NCBI GenBank assembly: GCA_038373865.1
Contig: JAXGGA010001605.1
Span: forward strand, 62,001-126,000
Direction: 5' to 3'
Length of the DNA stretch: 64,000 nt
Origin: Uloborus plumipes
Lineage: Eukaryota > Arthropoda > Arachnida > Araneae > Uloboridae
Shown piece by piece: positions 1 through 8,868 of the stretch (within the stretch, counting starts at the first letter, position 1; the number at the start of each line of letters is the position of its first letter). Below the pieces are notes generated by a model. It was not told the origin of the DNA. It did no database searches and saw nothing but the letters and a program-made list of their open reading frames with translations. The position numbers were made by a program, and so were the translations under genes.

Positions 1-240
1 CTATTGTACTCACCCAATCGCGGGCAATTCTTCAATCACACCCCTCGATGCCCGGTCTTTTAGCTATGCACTTGAAAAAAAAAAATTGCAGCGATTTTCC
101 GGAATCTTTCTCACTGGAATCGCTTTTAGCCGTAAACGAGTTCAGGAAATTTAATTAATTCATTTTTCACACTTTAATACTTCATCAAGAATACAAATCT
201 CTATTAAGTAATCCAGATTGTTCATTTGACCGTCTTTGAT
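1..240 (+). repeat. Direct repeat copy 1 (left)
   Basis: From about position 15 this stretch matches 4172-4405 in the same orientation, with shared landmarks such as CACCCCTCGATGCCCGGTC, an A-run, and ATTAATCCAGATTGTTC-like text, and scattered point differences. It is cut by the window start. No coding potential or terminal inverted repeats are visible. It could be part of an older interspersed repeat; an LTR origin is possible but not supported by ends or spacing. Confidence 0.75.
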
Positions 241-1600
241 GTCTCTAAATTTATTTCTCTAAATTTATTTTTCTTCTCTTAAGTCATTCATTAGTATTCA
301 GCAGGAATAGACCTATTTTCTAAAAAGTTTAAGTACGATAATCTAACTCATTAATATTTTACCCCGTTTATAGCAAACTTAACATAAAAGTTTAAGAATT
401 TAATTATAACATATAGAGAAACAAAAAAAGGGGCTACAAAAAAATTTAAAATAAATAAATACTTAAAAATGAAAACTTTAGTGGTAGGGAACTGAGGTTG
501 GTTTCTCTGTGTCTCAAACCTCTGTGAGGGAATAGTTGGACTTGTGTGTACATTAACAGGCTTTGTTGTGTTCGAAATATCTCGACAACAACAACATCTC
601 TTTTCAATATTTGATCTTATGATTTGAACAATGTTCTCTTCAGCTTTGACCAGTAAAATCAGTATTAACTCCTATTGACACATAAAGAATTACACGAATT
701 ACGAACTGAAATGTTTATTTGCTTCAAACAAATGTTAAGAAAATTCATTTCTTACAAAACATATGAGCAAAAACCCGTTTTTGTCTTGTTTTTCAAGTTT
801 TTTTTTCTTTAATTTATTCAAAAAAAAAATCTGAACATTAAATAATGCAGAAAAATTTAAAGAAGTCAGCAGTAGTTGTGCGGAAAAAAGTTTGAAGAAC
901 TTTTTCTTACTTGTCCAATATTTATAGCAGTTATTGAAGTCTCATATTAATCTTATGTGCTATCATCATTGTAGAAGATAAAAATATTTTTTCCTGTTTT
1001 ATTTTGGCACAAAAGAAGCTGTCTTATTCCGACCAACTTTCCCATATCTGAATAATTCATATTCTTTTCGGGTCAGCATAGCACCAGAAAATAAAATTTT
1101 GAGATTTGTAAAAGAGTTAAATAAGCAATACAAAACTGTTTTACTTCGTCGAAAAGTATTTTCTAAGTTTGATGACGTAATGGGTGCAGGTCAAACGCTC
1201 TCCTGGGAAATTTACGCAACGTACGATTATGAAAATTGGTACAAAATTAATCCGCATACTGGTCGTTTGCGTCTCGAGCTTGAAATTTTTTTAATTCGCC
1301 CTAGATTTTTTAAAATTTAATTAAAACTATATAATTCATAGCGTATTCCACCACTTTTTGTACTATATGCAACATTACTTATGAATGACAACAGTCTTAA
1401 GTCAAATCTTAAGAACAAGCGATATTATTATTCTCGCGATATTATTATTCAATTGCATCATTAGTTGGTTATCATGAATGTTGATGTTGAGTTTTGTTTT
1501 AATAAATGTAGTATTTTAAATGTTATTACTGAATATTCCTTATGGTACTTTTACGAAAACATAACATGGCGCAGTCGAAAGAGTGAATCCTATTTCAAAG
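241..1600. other. AT-rich stretch, nothing recognised
   Basis: AT-rich DNA with homopolymer A and T runs. An open frame of 73 codons at 1099-1320 has no family resemblance that I recognise and no splice or promoter context, so I do not call it. Nothing else is identified before the gag fragment. Confidence 0.5.
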
Positions 1601-1617
1601 AACAAAAAAAAAAAAAT

Positions 1618-2560
1618 ATGGAATATTATCGACCACTGATGGGCCTCAGTTTAGAAGGAAATGTGGCGAATAATTGGCGGAAATTTCAACTGCAGTGTTA
1701 CGTTTATACAGGGTGTCCACTCCTATCGTGGACCAATAGCTAATTTCTAAACCGTTAGAGATACGCATATAGTTCATTTAGGAAAAAATCTCCAAATTAC
1801 GAAAGGAATTTTGAGTCTATTCAGTGTTTTTCAAAAAATCAAATTTTGAAAGAGTTATGAAATTTAAATTTTTATACAGCCCTCCAGTCCTATCAATCAT
1901 ATTTAGTAAAACATTCTTGACACTGTAACGTTTAAAACTAAAAAAAAAATCACTCTTTTACCACAAAAATTGACCGAGTTATGACGTTTTGAAAAATCAA
2001 GATTTTGCATTATTTCATGACGTCATCGAGAGATCACTAAAGGGACCGTATGCGAAATCCTTCAAAATCTTGATTTTTCAAAACGTCATAACTCTGTCAA
2101 TTTTTATGGTAGAACAGTGATTTTTTTTTAGTTTTAAATGTTACAGTGTCAAGAATGTTTTACTAAATATGATTGATAGGACTGGGGGGCTGTATAAAAA
2201 TTTAAATTTCGTAACTCTTTCAAAATTTGATTTTTTGAAAAACATTGAATAGACCCAAAATTCCTTTCGTAATTTGGAGATTTTTTCCTAAATGAACTAT
2301 ATGCGTATCTCTAACGGTTTAGAAATTAGCTATTGGTCCACGATAGGAGTGGACACCCTGTATAATGGCTTCCGGAAATGATGAAAAGACAAATGAAGTA
2401 AAAGTAGCCTTGCTGCTAAATGCTGTTGAAGAAAGAATAGAGGTTTCTAATATCTTTCATTTGTCTGATGACAACAGAAATGATTATAAACAAGTTGATT
2501 TGATTTTTTTATTTCAAAACAACAGAAAACACCCTCCTAATTTTTTATACTTAAAAAGTA
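1618..2560 (+). pseudogene. Ty3/gypsy-type gag fragment, split by a palindromic MITE
   Basis: The reading frame from an ATG at 1618 to 1708 encodes a segment with the motif SLEGNVANNWRKF, and the frame resumes at 2365 with ASGNDEKTNEVKVALLLN. Together these resemble the start of the capsid region of K02A2.6-like and related arthropod Ty3/gypsy gag proteins, where a short basic/proline N-terminus is followed by a W-x2-F helix and then a G-x-DEK-x-KV-x-LLLN helix. The two halves are separated by the 652-bp foldback element at 1709-2360. Insert plus a 2-bp TA duplication is 654 bp, a multiple of three, so both halves sit in the same frame. The similarity fades after about 2500 and the frame stops at 2563. 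No protease, RT or integrase is seen downstream, so this is an isolated gag relic. The family assignment is from recognised motif layout only. Confidence 0.6.
1709..2360. mobile_element. Palindromic foldback MITE with TA target duplication
   Basis: Nearly the whole element is an inverted repeat. It starts CAGGGTGTCCACTCCTATCG and ends in the complementary text, with arms of roughly 300 bp meeting around 2015-2060. The arms differ by few substitutions and small indels. TA is present on both sides (1707-1708 and 2361-2362). There is no open frame that could be a transposase. The ends (CAGGGTG...) and TA duplication suggest non-autonomous IS630/Tc1/mariner-type or related DNA transposon mobilisation. 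It lies inside a gag relic. Confidence 0.85.
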
Positions 2561-2569
2561 TATGATGTT

Positions 2570-3140
2570 GTCATAACTGAAAAAAAAGGTTCAGTTTTTA
2601 GGTGGTACTCCGGAGATATGACCTAATGAGCATAACAATTGAAAAAAGACAAAATCCGACTTCAGAGGACCATTGGCAAAATTCTATTTTTTAAAATCTC
2701 ATTTTTGTCACTAATATTGAAGGAAAATATAATTAGCTTTAAAATAATACGTAAATTGGCTTGATTAGATGAAAAATGAGGCAATTATAAAGCTTTTTCA
2801 AAATGCATACCAAAAATAAGAAAGCAAAAATTCTGAAAAAATCCAAATTTCAAAAAATTCTACAACCCTAAATTTTTATTCAAAAAATATATAAAAAAAT
2901 ATTTGAACTTATCTCGTAGGTATCTATTCGTAGAAAAATATTGAACAAAATCCATGACATGACGGCACGGCCGACAATTAAAATTAGGTGATTTGACGTG
3001 GAATGAGCCTCAAGGCAAGTTGTATTTCAAAATACAATATTAGTTCTTTATGTACCATAATTTCTATAACGAATTTCCAAAATGTTCATTTTAAAGAGGT
3101 ACATTATCTTAACTATTTCTCTTTACCCCACATTCTCCTT
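2570..3140. other. AT-rich stretch, nothing recognised
   Basis: No open frame of note, no inverted ends, no RNA gene. A and T homopolymers are common. Confidence 0.5.
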
Positions 3141-3149
3141 CTTACTTTC

Positions 3150-3960
3150 ATCAATATATGTGCCTAACTGTATCGCTTAAAATTATTTTAAAGTTTTGAA
3201 AACTGAACAATATTTTTTGCAGAATAAGTTTAAAAATAGAATATAGAGTATATATGCAGATGCAACTTTAAAAAAATATTAAAAAACGTTTCTAAAGCAT
3301 TAATTCACTTGCATTTCAATTAATATATTAAGTATTTTTACCAAGAACAAAAACGCTTTATTTATATCAAAAAACAAAACATAAAAAGTTTCTACTTTTA
3401 CATTATGCATGTAAACCGCGCTTTTTAAATGATTAATACAGGAATTAAATACAAACGAAAAGGAAATCTGGAAATGGAAACAACAAAAAAAGAATTGTTC
3501 TTTTCTTAAATTCATTTTCACACCAAAAGGTAGAAACGAGATATTAGTAAGTAATACATTATAAAAAAATAAATCATTTAATTTATCTCTTAATGACTCT
3601 TTTCTGTATTTCATTCTATGTTATACGCAAACTTGTAGATCATCTAGTAAGAGTAGTAATTTTTGACATCAATGTATATGCAAAACTGTATCAGTTAATA
3701 ATATTTTAACGCTTTAGGAAATGAACAATCCTTTTTTTCAAAGGTTTAAAGTATAATAAGCAACATACCTGCAAATTCAACCTTAAAAGTTTCAAGTAGC
3801 ATTATTGAAGCATTAATTAACCTAAATTTAAATTAATATTTTAACCATTTATTAAAATTATAAAAAAGGTCTCAGATAATATTCACAAAACATAAAATTG
3901 GAGAAAATATGAAAAGTTTGCTACTTTATCTGTAACTAAACAAACCTTACCTGGGAAATG
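3150..3960. repeat. Diverged tandem duplication, period about 510 bp
   Basis: The segment beginning near 3165 (CTGTATCGCTTAAAATTATT) recurs near 3680 (CTGTATCAGTTAATAATATT), followed in both by matching AACAATC/AACAATA, GCATTAATT and AACATAAAA landmarks. The two copies have many differences and indels, so this is an old local duplication. An open minus-strand frame at 3300-3614 within it shows no recognisable domain. Confidence 0.55.
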
Positions 3961-4171
3961 AATATTCTTCCCTCGGTCAATTCTGCACCAAAAGAAGAGA
4001 ATCGAGATATGGAAATATCTTTAACTTTTAAGAAACTCGGAATAAATCCTCCACCTGTTATTGAACTTTCGCAGCTGTTCGACGGAAAACGTCTTTTCTC
4101 CTCTCAGCTCGGTGAGCGACTAAGAATAGATTGGGAAATTCGAAGTTAGACGCATGCGTTCGAGCTTCAAA

Positions 4172-4405
4172 ACACAATCGCGAGCAAGCATTCAATCACA
4201 CCCCTCGATGCCCGGTCCTTTAGCTATGCACTTGAAAAAAAAAAGTACAGCAATTTTCTGGAATCTTTCTCAATGGAATCGCTTTTCGCCGTAAACGAAT
4301 TCAAGAAATTTAATTAATTCATATATCACACTTTAATACTTCATCAGGAATACAAGTCTCTGTTGATTAATCCAGATTGTTCACTTGACCGTCTTTGATG
4401 TTTCT
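4172..4405 (+). repeat. Direct repeat copy 2
   Basis: Second copy of the repeat at the window start, same orientation, about 4.17 kb away. Identity ends abruptly near 4405, where copy 1 diverges into TCTCTAAATTTATT. It shows no TIRs or poly-A tail. Confidence 0.75.
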
Positions 4406-4434
4406 TTGATTTTTCAGGTCACCAGGACCACGAA

Positions 4435-4615
4435 AATAAGTCTAACTGGTTCTTTTTAATACGCTTTTATTAGTTTCACATGGTGGGTTTGCTTGTATGT
4501 ATGTATGTATGTAAATCTGAATAAAAAAAAAATTCACGTTCCTTAAAATATAAACTACCAAATTTAATACTATTATTAATACTAAAGGCTAAACTATATT
4601 ACATATTGACGCGTT
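4435..4615. repeat. Interspersed repeat (also at 55728-55912)
   Basis: CTTTTATTAGTTTCACA, a GTGGGTTTG block with short (ATGT) or (GTTT) runs, AAAATTCACGTT and CTAAAGG.TAAACTAT occur here and again at 55728-55912 in the same order and orientation. It is a dispersed repeat of unknown class. The (ATGT)n run here is at about 4495-4512. Confidence 0.6.
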
Positions 4616-4638
4616 ATAAATGCATCTAACAGCGTATG

Positions 4639-4793
4639 TTTTAGCTGCTTTAAGGTATCCGACTAGTCTCGACAAGTTTTTTTTTGAGTACTGATAAGAA
4701 CTTACTTTAATGTTTAGTTGCTTTAAGGTATCCGACTAGTCTCGACAACTTTTTTTTTAAGTACTGATAAGAACTTACTTTAAAGTTGATTTT
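4639..4793. repeat. Two tandem copies of a 73-bp unit
   Basis: The block GCTTTAAGGTATCCGACTAG followed by a T-run and GTACTGATAAGAACTTACTT appears at 4645 and again at 4718, offset by 73 bp, with a few substitutions. A recent short tandem duplication. Confidence 0.85.
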
Positions 4794-4799
4794 TTGTTT

Positions 4800-5560
4800 G
4801 TTTTCACGTGAAAGCTTATAAAACTGGTAATTTTTTTTTTTTGTTGAAGAAATTGACATTTTTAGGTTAAAATAAGGCATTTTTTGAACATTACGACATG
4901 CACTATAAAAATCCATTCCATGATATGACAATTCTCAGACATCACATTGTTCAGAAGGTTTTTGTCTATCATTCAAACTATTATCTTTCAGAAAAATTGC
5001 TAGTTTCTCTTAGTTAGGGGTTAAAGAGTTTCAAAATGCAATTTTTCCGAACATTTTCAGCATACGACTGAAAGCAAAAAATCATAAAAAATATATAAAT
5101 ACTCTGTTTTCAAAGTTCATAGCACAAACTATTTGTACTATAATAATGAACTGGTACAAAATTTTAGGCAGATATTTGAAGACCTTTTTGAGATATCATG
5201 CTTAAATGATGTGAAGTACGACTAAAACCAGTCGCGGAGAAAAAGGCCTATAAAGATTTTAAAGCATAGTTTTTAAAAAATGTGCATATAAAAGAGTCTA
5301 AAACCTCTCTATATCAAAAGAATAAACATTTCTTAACACAGTTATAATTATAAACATTTTGAAATTGTTACCTTTTATTTATTTTATCAATTTTATAGTA
5401 AAAGTAGAATTATATTTCAAATGCGCTCTTTATGGAAATACACATCTTATAATTGGAAAAACACTGTGAAGCAAACTTTATTGTAATAAATGCAGTATGT
5501 TCTGATATATAGAATAAATAATTATTTCATCTTACTATTTTAGTTGACTATTAATTACTT
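4800..5560. other. AT-rich stretch, nothing recognised
   Basis: No supported gene. Short frames only, with low-complexity lysine-rich translations. Confidence 0.5.
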
Positions 5561-5570
5561 TTGTTATAGT

Positions 5571-6186
5571 TTAATAAGATGTATTGGTGCAAGAATGAAA
5601 CAAAAAACATTTATTGTTATGGGATAAAAAGGTTACATAAAATGTACAGTACACTTCAGAATCCTCCATAGGAATAAACCTGCCATTCTTTTTTTTCATC
5701 ATGGGTGAGTTTTGTTTTATGCGCAGCTTTTTTTTTTTTTTTCGAGGCAATTTTGTTAATTTTAAAGAATGACTTCTTGAAGTTGAAGCCCGCTGTTTGT
5801 CAAAATTCACAAATTCACGAACAAGTCTTTCAGAATAAGAAACGTTCATACTTTCGATTACTCGCAATAAGCCATTATAACCAGAGTTAAATAATATCAC
5901 TGCTAGTAAAGCACCCAAGAGAAAAGTTTCAAGTTCAATAAATACATCTTTCGGCAAAATAGTCCATAACAGATTGTTATGACTTTCGTTAGATTTTTGA
6001 GTCTTTCCATGTAGACACTTTCGCAACAAATCTTCTGAACAGAGTTTCACATATGTAGGCTTTATTAAATTTATGATTTTGTTAGGCAGTCCTTGTCCAA
6101 CATCTTCAAGAAACTTTCCCATCGCTTTCGCCCTTTGAAAGCGACACCAGCTTTCAACGCTTTCGGGACATTGACCACAGGCCCGT
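5571..6186 (-). pseudogene. Mutator-like transposase C-terminal relic
   Basis: The minus strand is open for 183 codons from an ATG at 6122 and the same frame runs further upstream to an in-frame TGA near 6187. Just before the ATG the frame encodes a Cys-Pro ... Ser-Trp-Cys-Arg-Phe-Gln block, and after it come an IKPTY helix, a CLHGKTQKSNES motif, LLWTILPK and LETFLLGALLAVILFNSG. This order (CP..SWC, IKP, CLHG.TQN.NES, W..IPK, LG..DAV..FN.G) is that of the C-terminal half of a large family of arthropod and cnidarian proteins usually named Mutator-like transposase domain proteins. The catalytic N-terminal part is missing and the tail decays into poly-lysine from an A/T-rich tract near 5730. It ends abruptly beside a poly-C run at 6211-6222. 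I infer a truncated, non-functional copy. Confidence 0.5.
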
Positions 6187-6223
6187 CATTTAGGATGGTC
6201 AAGGGGCAATAGCCCCCCCCCCC

Positions 6224-6465
6224 TAAGATAACAATAAGGGGGAAAATAATAAAAAGCATTTGAGCCGTATCAAACAACGTGGAACGATGCTAATTTCAAA
6301 CACATAGTTTAGTTGAATATGTCAAAAGGATATAGCAAATTCAAGTTTTAAATTGAAAACTTCGAAAAGTTATCACCCACAACCCATCTATCCTTTTTTA
6401 AGTGGATATATATAGATACACCCTTGTGCAAATTAATTGAAACAAACTAGAAGAATTGAGAAAAC
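6224..6465. repeat. 240-bp repeat copy A with Tc1-like terminus
   Basis: Matches 8149-8421 over its whole length (AAGATAACAATAAGGGG ... AACTAGAAGAATTGAGAAAAC), with about a dozen substitutions. The right part, ACACCCTTGTGCAAATTAAT, resembles the terminal repeat style of Tc1-like elements (..GTGCAAA..TTGAAACA), so it may be one end of a lost transposon. The internal GGATATATATAGATACACCC seed here is short, unlike copy B. Confidence 0.7.
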
Positions 6466-6746
6466 AAAGAAGGCATACTATTTTACTTAAATTTATATAA
6501 ATCAAAAGATTATATTGATTAATTGATTATTGATACAACGTAATAATTAATTTATATTAATTATTACGTAAAACGTGGTTCAAATTAAACTCACTCCATA
6601 TATGAAGGTATTAGTGGCAGATTTACCGTCACAACACATTCTTGGCGAGCCCTTAGTCAATTACAAAATTTCGCAAAACATTTATCACGCGCATTTTGAA
6701 TCTCCTACAAAGCCCCTATAATCGTTCGGGTCCTCACAATTGCTAC
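6466..6746. other. Short AT-rich interval with a possible pol remnant
   Basis: Contains a plus-strand run near 6585-6715 (KVVQ-like text around GTATTAGTGGCAGATTTACC and AACACATTCTTGGCGAGCC) that could be a tiny retroelement pol fragment, but it is too short to name. A palindromic ATTAATTA cluster lies at 6535-6570. Confidence 0.3.
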
Positions 6747-6854
6747 CCCAGGTAGCACAAATAATCTTTAAACGTTTTATAAACGTTTTTAAGCGGTTGT
6801 TACAACGTTAATAACCAGTTTACAACCTTTAAAAAACGAAGTGTGCTACTTGGG
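6747..6854 (-). mobile_element. 108-bp hairpin MITE (copy 1)
   Basis: Begins CCCAGGTAGCACAAATAA and ends CGAAGTGTGCTACTTGGG, so TIRs CCCARGTAGCACA face each other. The interior is a partial palindrome of AAACGTTTT / AACGTTAATAACC blocks. Two further copies lie at 15286-15393 and 54980-55076. No coding capacity. Confidence 0.85.
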
Positions 6855-6859
6855 ACATT

Positions 6860-8148
6860 GGCGATATGGTAAATCCACCACTGAAAACCGTGACTGTTTT
6901 TTGGCTAAACCAATGGAACTAAAATTTTACATACGGTTAATTGAAGGTATGAGCATGGTTAATTGAAGGCATTAATTAAACATATGATTGTGATCATTTT
7001 TAAAAAAGCAGTGAACAGAGTAAAGTAGAAATTTTCGAAACTTTCAAACAGGAACTCCCACTTTTCTCTTGCTCAACTTGATCAGCATGTTGAAGAATCA
7101 TGAATAATGTTGGAAAATCCAACAGTCATGCAACCCATTATGAAATTTTTTATTAAAAACTATATGAATATTAAATACAATATATTCAGTTAGATGCCGC
7201 CGTAATACTTTTCGGAATGACTCATTCTTTTTATTAAATTTCCTCTGTAACTTTAAACTTTCAGTAGCTTTTAGTTCAAAGTGTAGTAAAGATGTTTTTT
7301 TTATTTATTTATTTTATTTAAATAACGAATTGCTACTTATCCTCACTTGAACAAAAATGACTTTACCTTGATTTTCAAGACTACCCTAGTATCAAATAAT
7401 CTTTAAAATCATCAGTCATAATATGACAGGAGGGAATGCTTCTCCGTTTTTATTCCATTCGTTCTTAGAAACGATAAACCCGACAATCCTATTGCAATTT
7501 GTGATTGCGAAAAACACCATTTGAATGTAAGACGTCAAAATCCAAATGAATACCAGAGGCTGCGTGCTGTATTTTTTTTTTCATCATTTAGAATTTTGAC
7601 GAATGCAAATTCTTTTCACAGTAGACGTGTGGATTTCCAGTCAGTTGAGGCAGTGAGATGCAAAGGGATGCAAACAGACTTTTGAGTAAGAGAAGTTTTA
7701 AGTAAAATGCGAGCGAAATTCAAACCCCAGGGTCGGCTCTCACTAAAAAGTTTTTTTTTTCTAAGTCATGCTGCAAAGTTGCACCTACTAGGGCGTCTAG
7801 TAAGATCCTAGAAAAATGCCTTTAAAAATATAACAGCTTATTTTAGCATTTTAACGAGTTATCTTGAAATTTTTAATCTGTACGAAGCACTTTGCTCGTA
7901 CAACGTTAGTTTTGTAGCTAAAAAAGAATTTATTGGTCATTTTAGTTCCCAAATTCGTTTTATATTGCTTGTGCGTAAGAACAATGCTTACTAACTATTA
8001 ATCAAGAGAACAAAACAAGATGACCATTCCGTGACAAATATACATACATACATACATATATACTGTATTATCTTCTTAGGTAAAACCTTCCGCGCATTTA
8101 CGCATGCGTCAGGTCTTCTCTGATCTTACCAAAATAGGTGTGTTAGGT
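6860..8148. other. Non-coding stretch, nothing recognised
   Basis: No supported gene on either strand. Contains short (ATAC)n at about 8040-8058 and poly-T tracts. No terminal repeats detected by eye. Confidence 0.5.
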
Positions 8149-8328
8149 AAGATAACAATAAGGGGAAGAATAATAAAAAGCATTTTGAGCCGTATCAAAC
8201 AACGTGGAACGATGCTAATTTCAAATACATAGTTTAGTTGAATATGTCAAAAGGATATAGCAAATGCAAATTTTAAATTGAAAACTTCGGAAAGTTATCA
8301 CCCATAACCCATCTACCCTTTTTTATGT

Positions 8329-8376
<48 letters not shown>

Positions 8377-8421
8377 CCTTGTGCAAATTAATTGAAACAA
8401 ACTAGAAAAATTGAGAAAACT
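8149..8421. repeat. 240-bp repeat copy B, carrying an expanded (AT)n tract
   Basis: Same repeat as 6224-6465. In place of the short GGATATATATAGATACACCC seed, this copy has an uninterrupted (AT)n tract from about 8328 to 8372 before ACACCCTTGTGCAAATTAAT. It is followed directly by a second (AT)n tract into which the LTR element inserted. Confidence 0.8.
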
Positions 8422-8425
8422 ATCC

Positions 8426-8426
8426 G

Positions 8427-8512
<86 letters not shown>
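8426..8512. repeat. (AT)n microsatellite, left flank of LTR element
   Basis: Almost pure AT dinucleotide with one GT interruption near 8449. It continues in phase after the element at 12313-12378, so the LTR retrotransposon split one microsatellite of about 150 bp. The last five bases before the LTR and the first five after it are both TATAT, consistent with a 5-bp target duplication. Confidence 0.9.
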
Positions 8513-8515
<3 letters not shown>

Positions 8516-8721
8516 AGAGTTCGTTCAGGTCTCTCCTCCCATCTACATGAACTGGCGCTAGTATCGTGCCGTAATAATGACTTCTACTTCTTCTGGTTGG
8601 TTGCCATTGGTGACAAAAAAAAACGAGATCGCGATGATAGGATAGAATGGAATGAGAAAAGTGAGAATAAATATTGTGTTTGTAAACTTTGTGAAAGTTT
8701 ATTTTATCAAAACATACTACA
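8513..8721 (+). repeat. 5' LTR
   Basis: 209 bp, TGTAG...CTACA ends. Contains GAATAAATATTG near 8664, a candidate polyadenylation region. Identical to the 3' LTR apart from three extra A residues near 8612-8620. Confidence 0.95.
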
Positions 8722-8722
8722 C

Positions 8723-8740
8723 TGGCGCAGTGTCGACCGT
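8723..8740 (+). promoter_or_regulatory. Candidate primer binding site
   Basis: TGGCGCAGTGTCGACC starts two bases after the LTR. TGG at this position is complementary to the CCA end of tRNAs, and TGGCGCAGT is a common start of arthropod Ty3/gypsy primer sites. The tRNA identity cannot be fixed from the sequence alone. Confidence 0.6.
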
Positions 8741-8868
8741 ATTCGAACTTTCATCTTTAGCAAAGGGAACTACGAGGTAGGCAACCTTTTTGCTGTTTTA
8801 AAAATTTCAGAGTGGAATTTAAAATTTAATTTGGTTTAACTGCTTCTGACAAATACGTAAATTTAGCC

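Noticed and set aside
3300..3614. 104-codon minus-strand open frame
   Set aside because: Lies within a diverged tandem duplication and is not conserved between the two copies.
1..4405. The direct repeats 1-240 and 4172-4405 as LTRs around the gag fragment
   Set aside because: No TG..CA ends, no primer site or polypurine tract next to them, and the gag relic starts about 1.4 kb from the first copy. Kept only as a direct repeat.
4639..4793. A satellite array
   Set aside because: Only two 73-bp copies are present.
8411..8839. Protein-coding frame across the 5' LTR
   Set aside because: It is a read-through of the microsatellite and LTR; the element's own frame begins at 8869.
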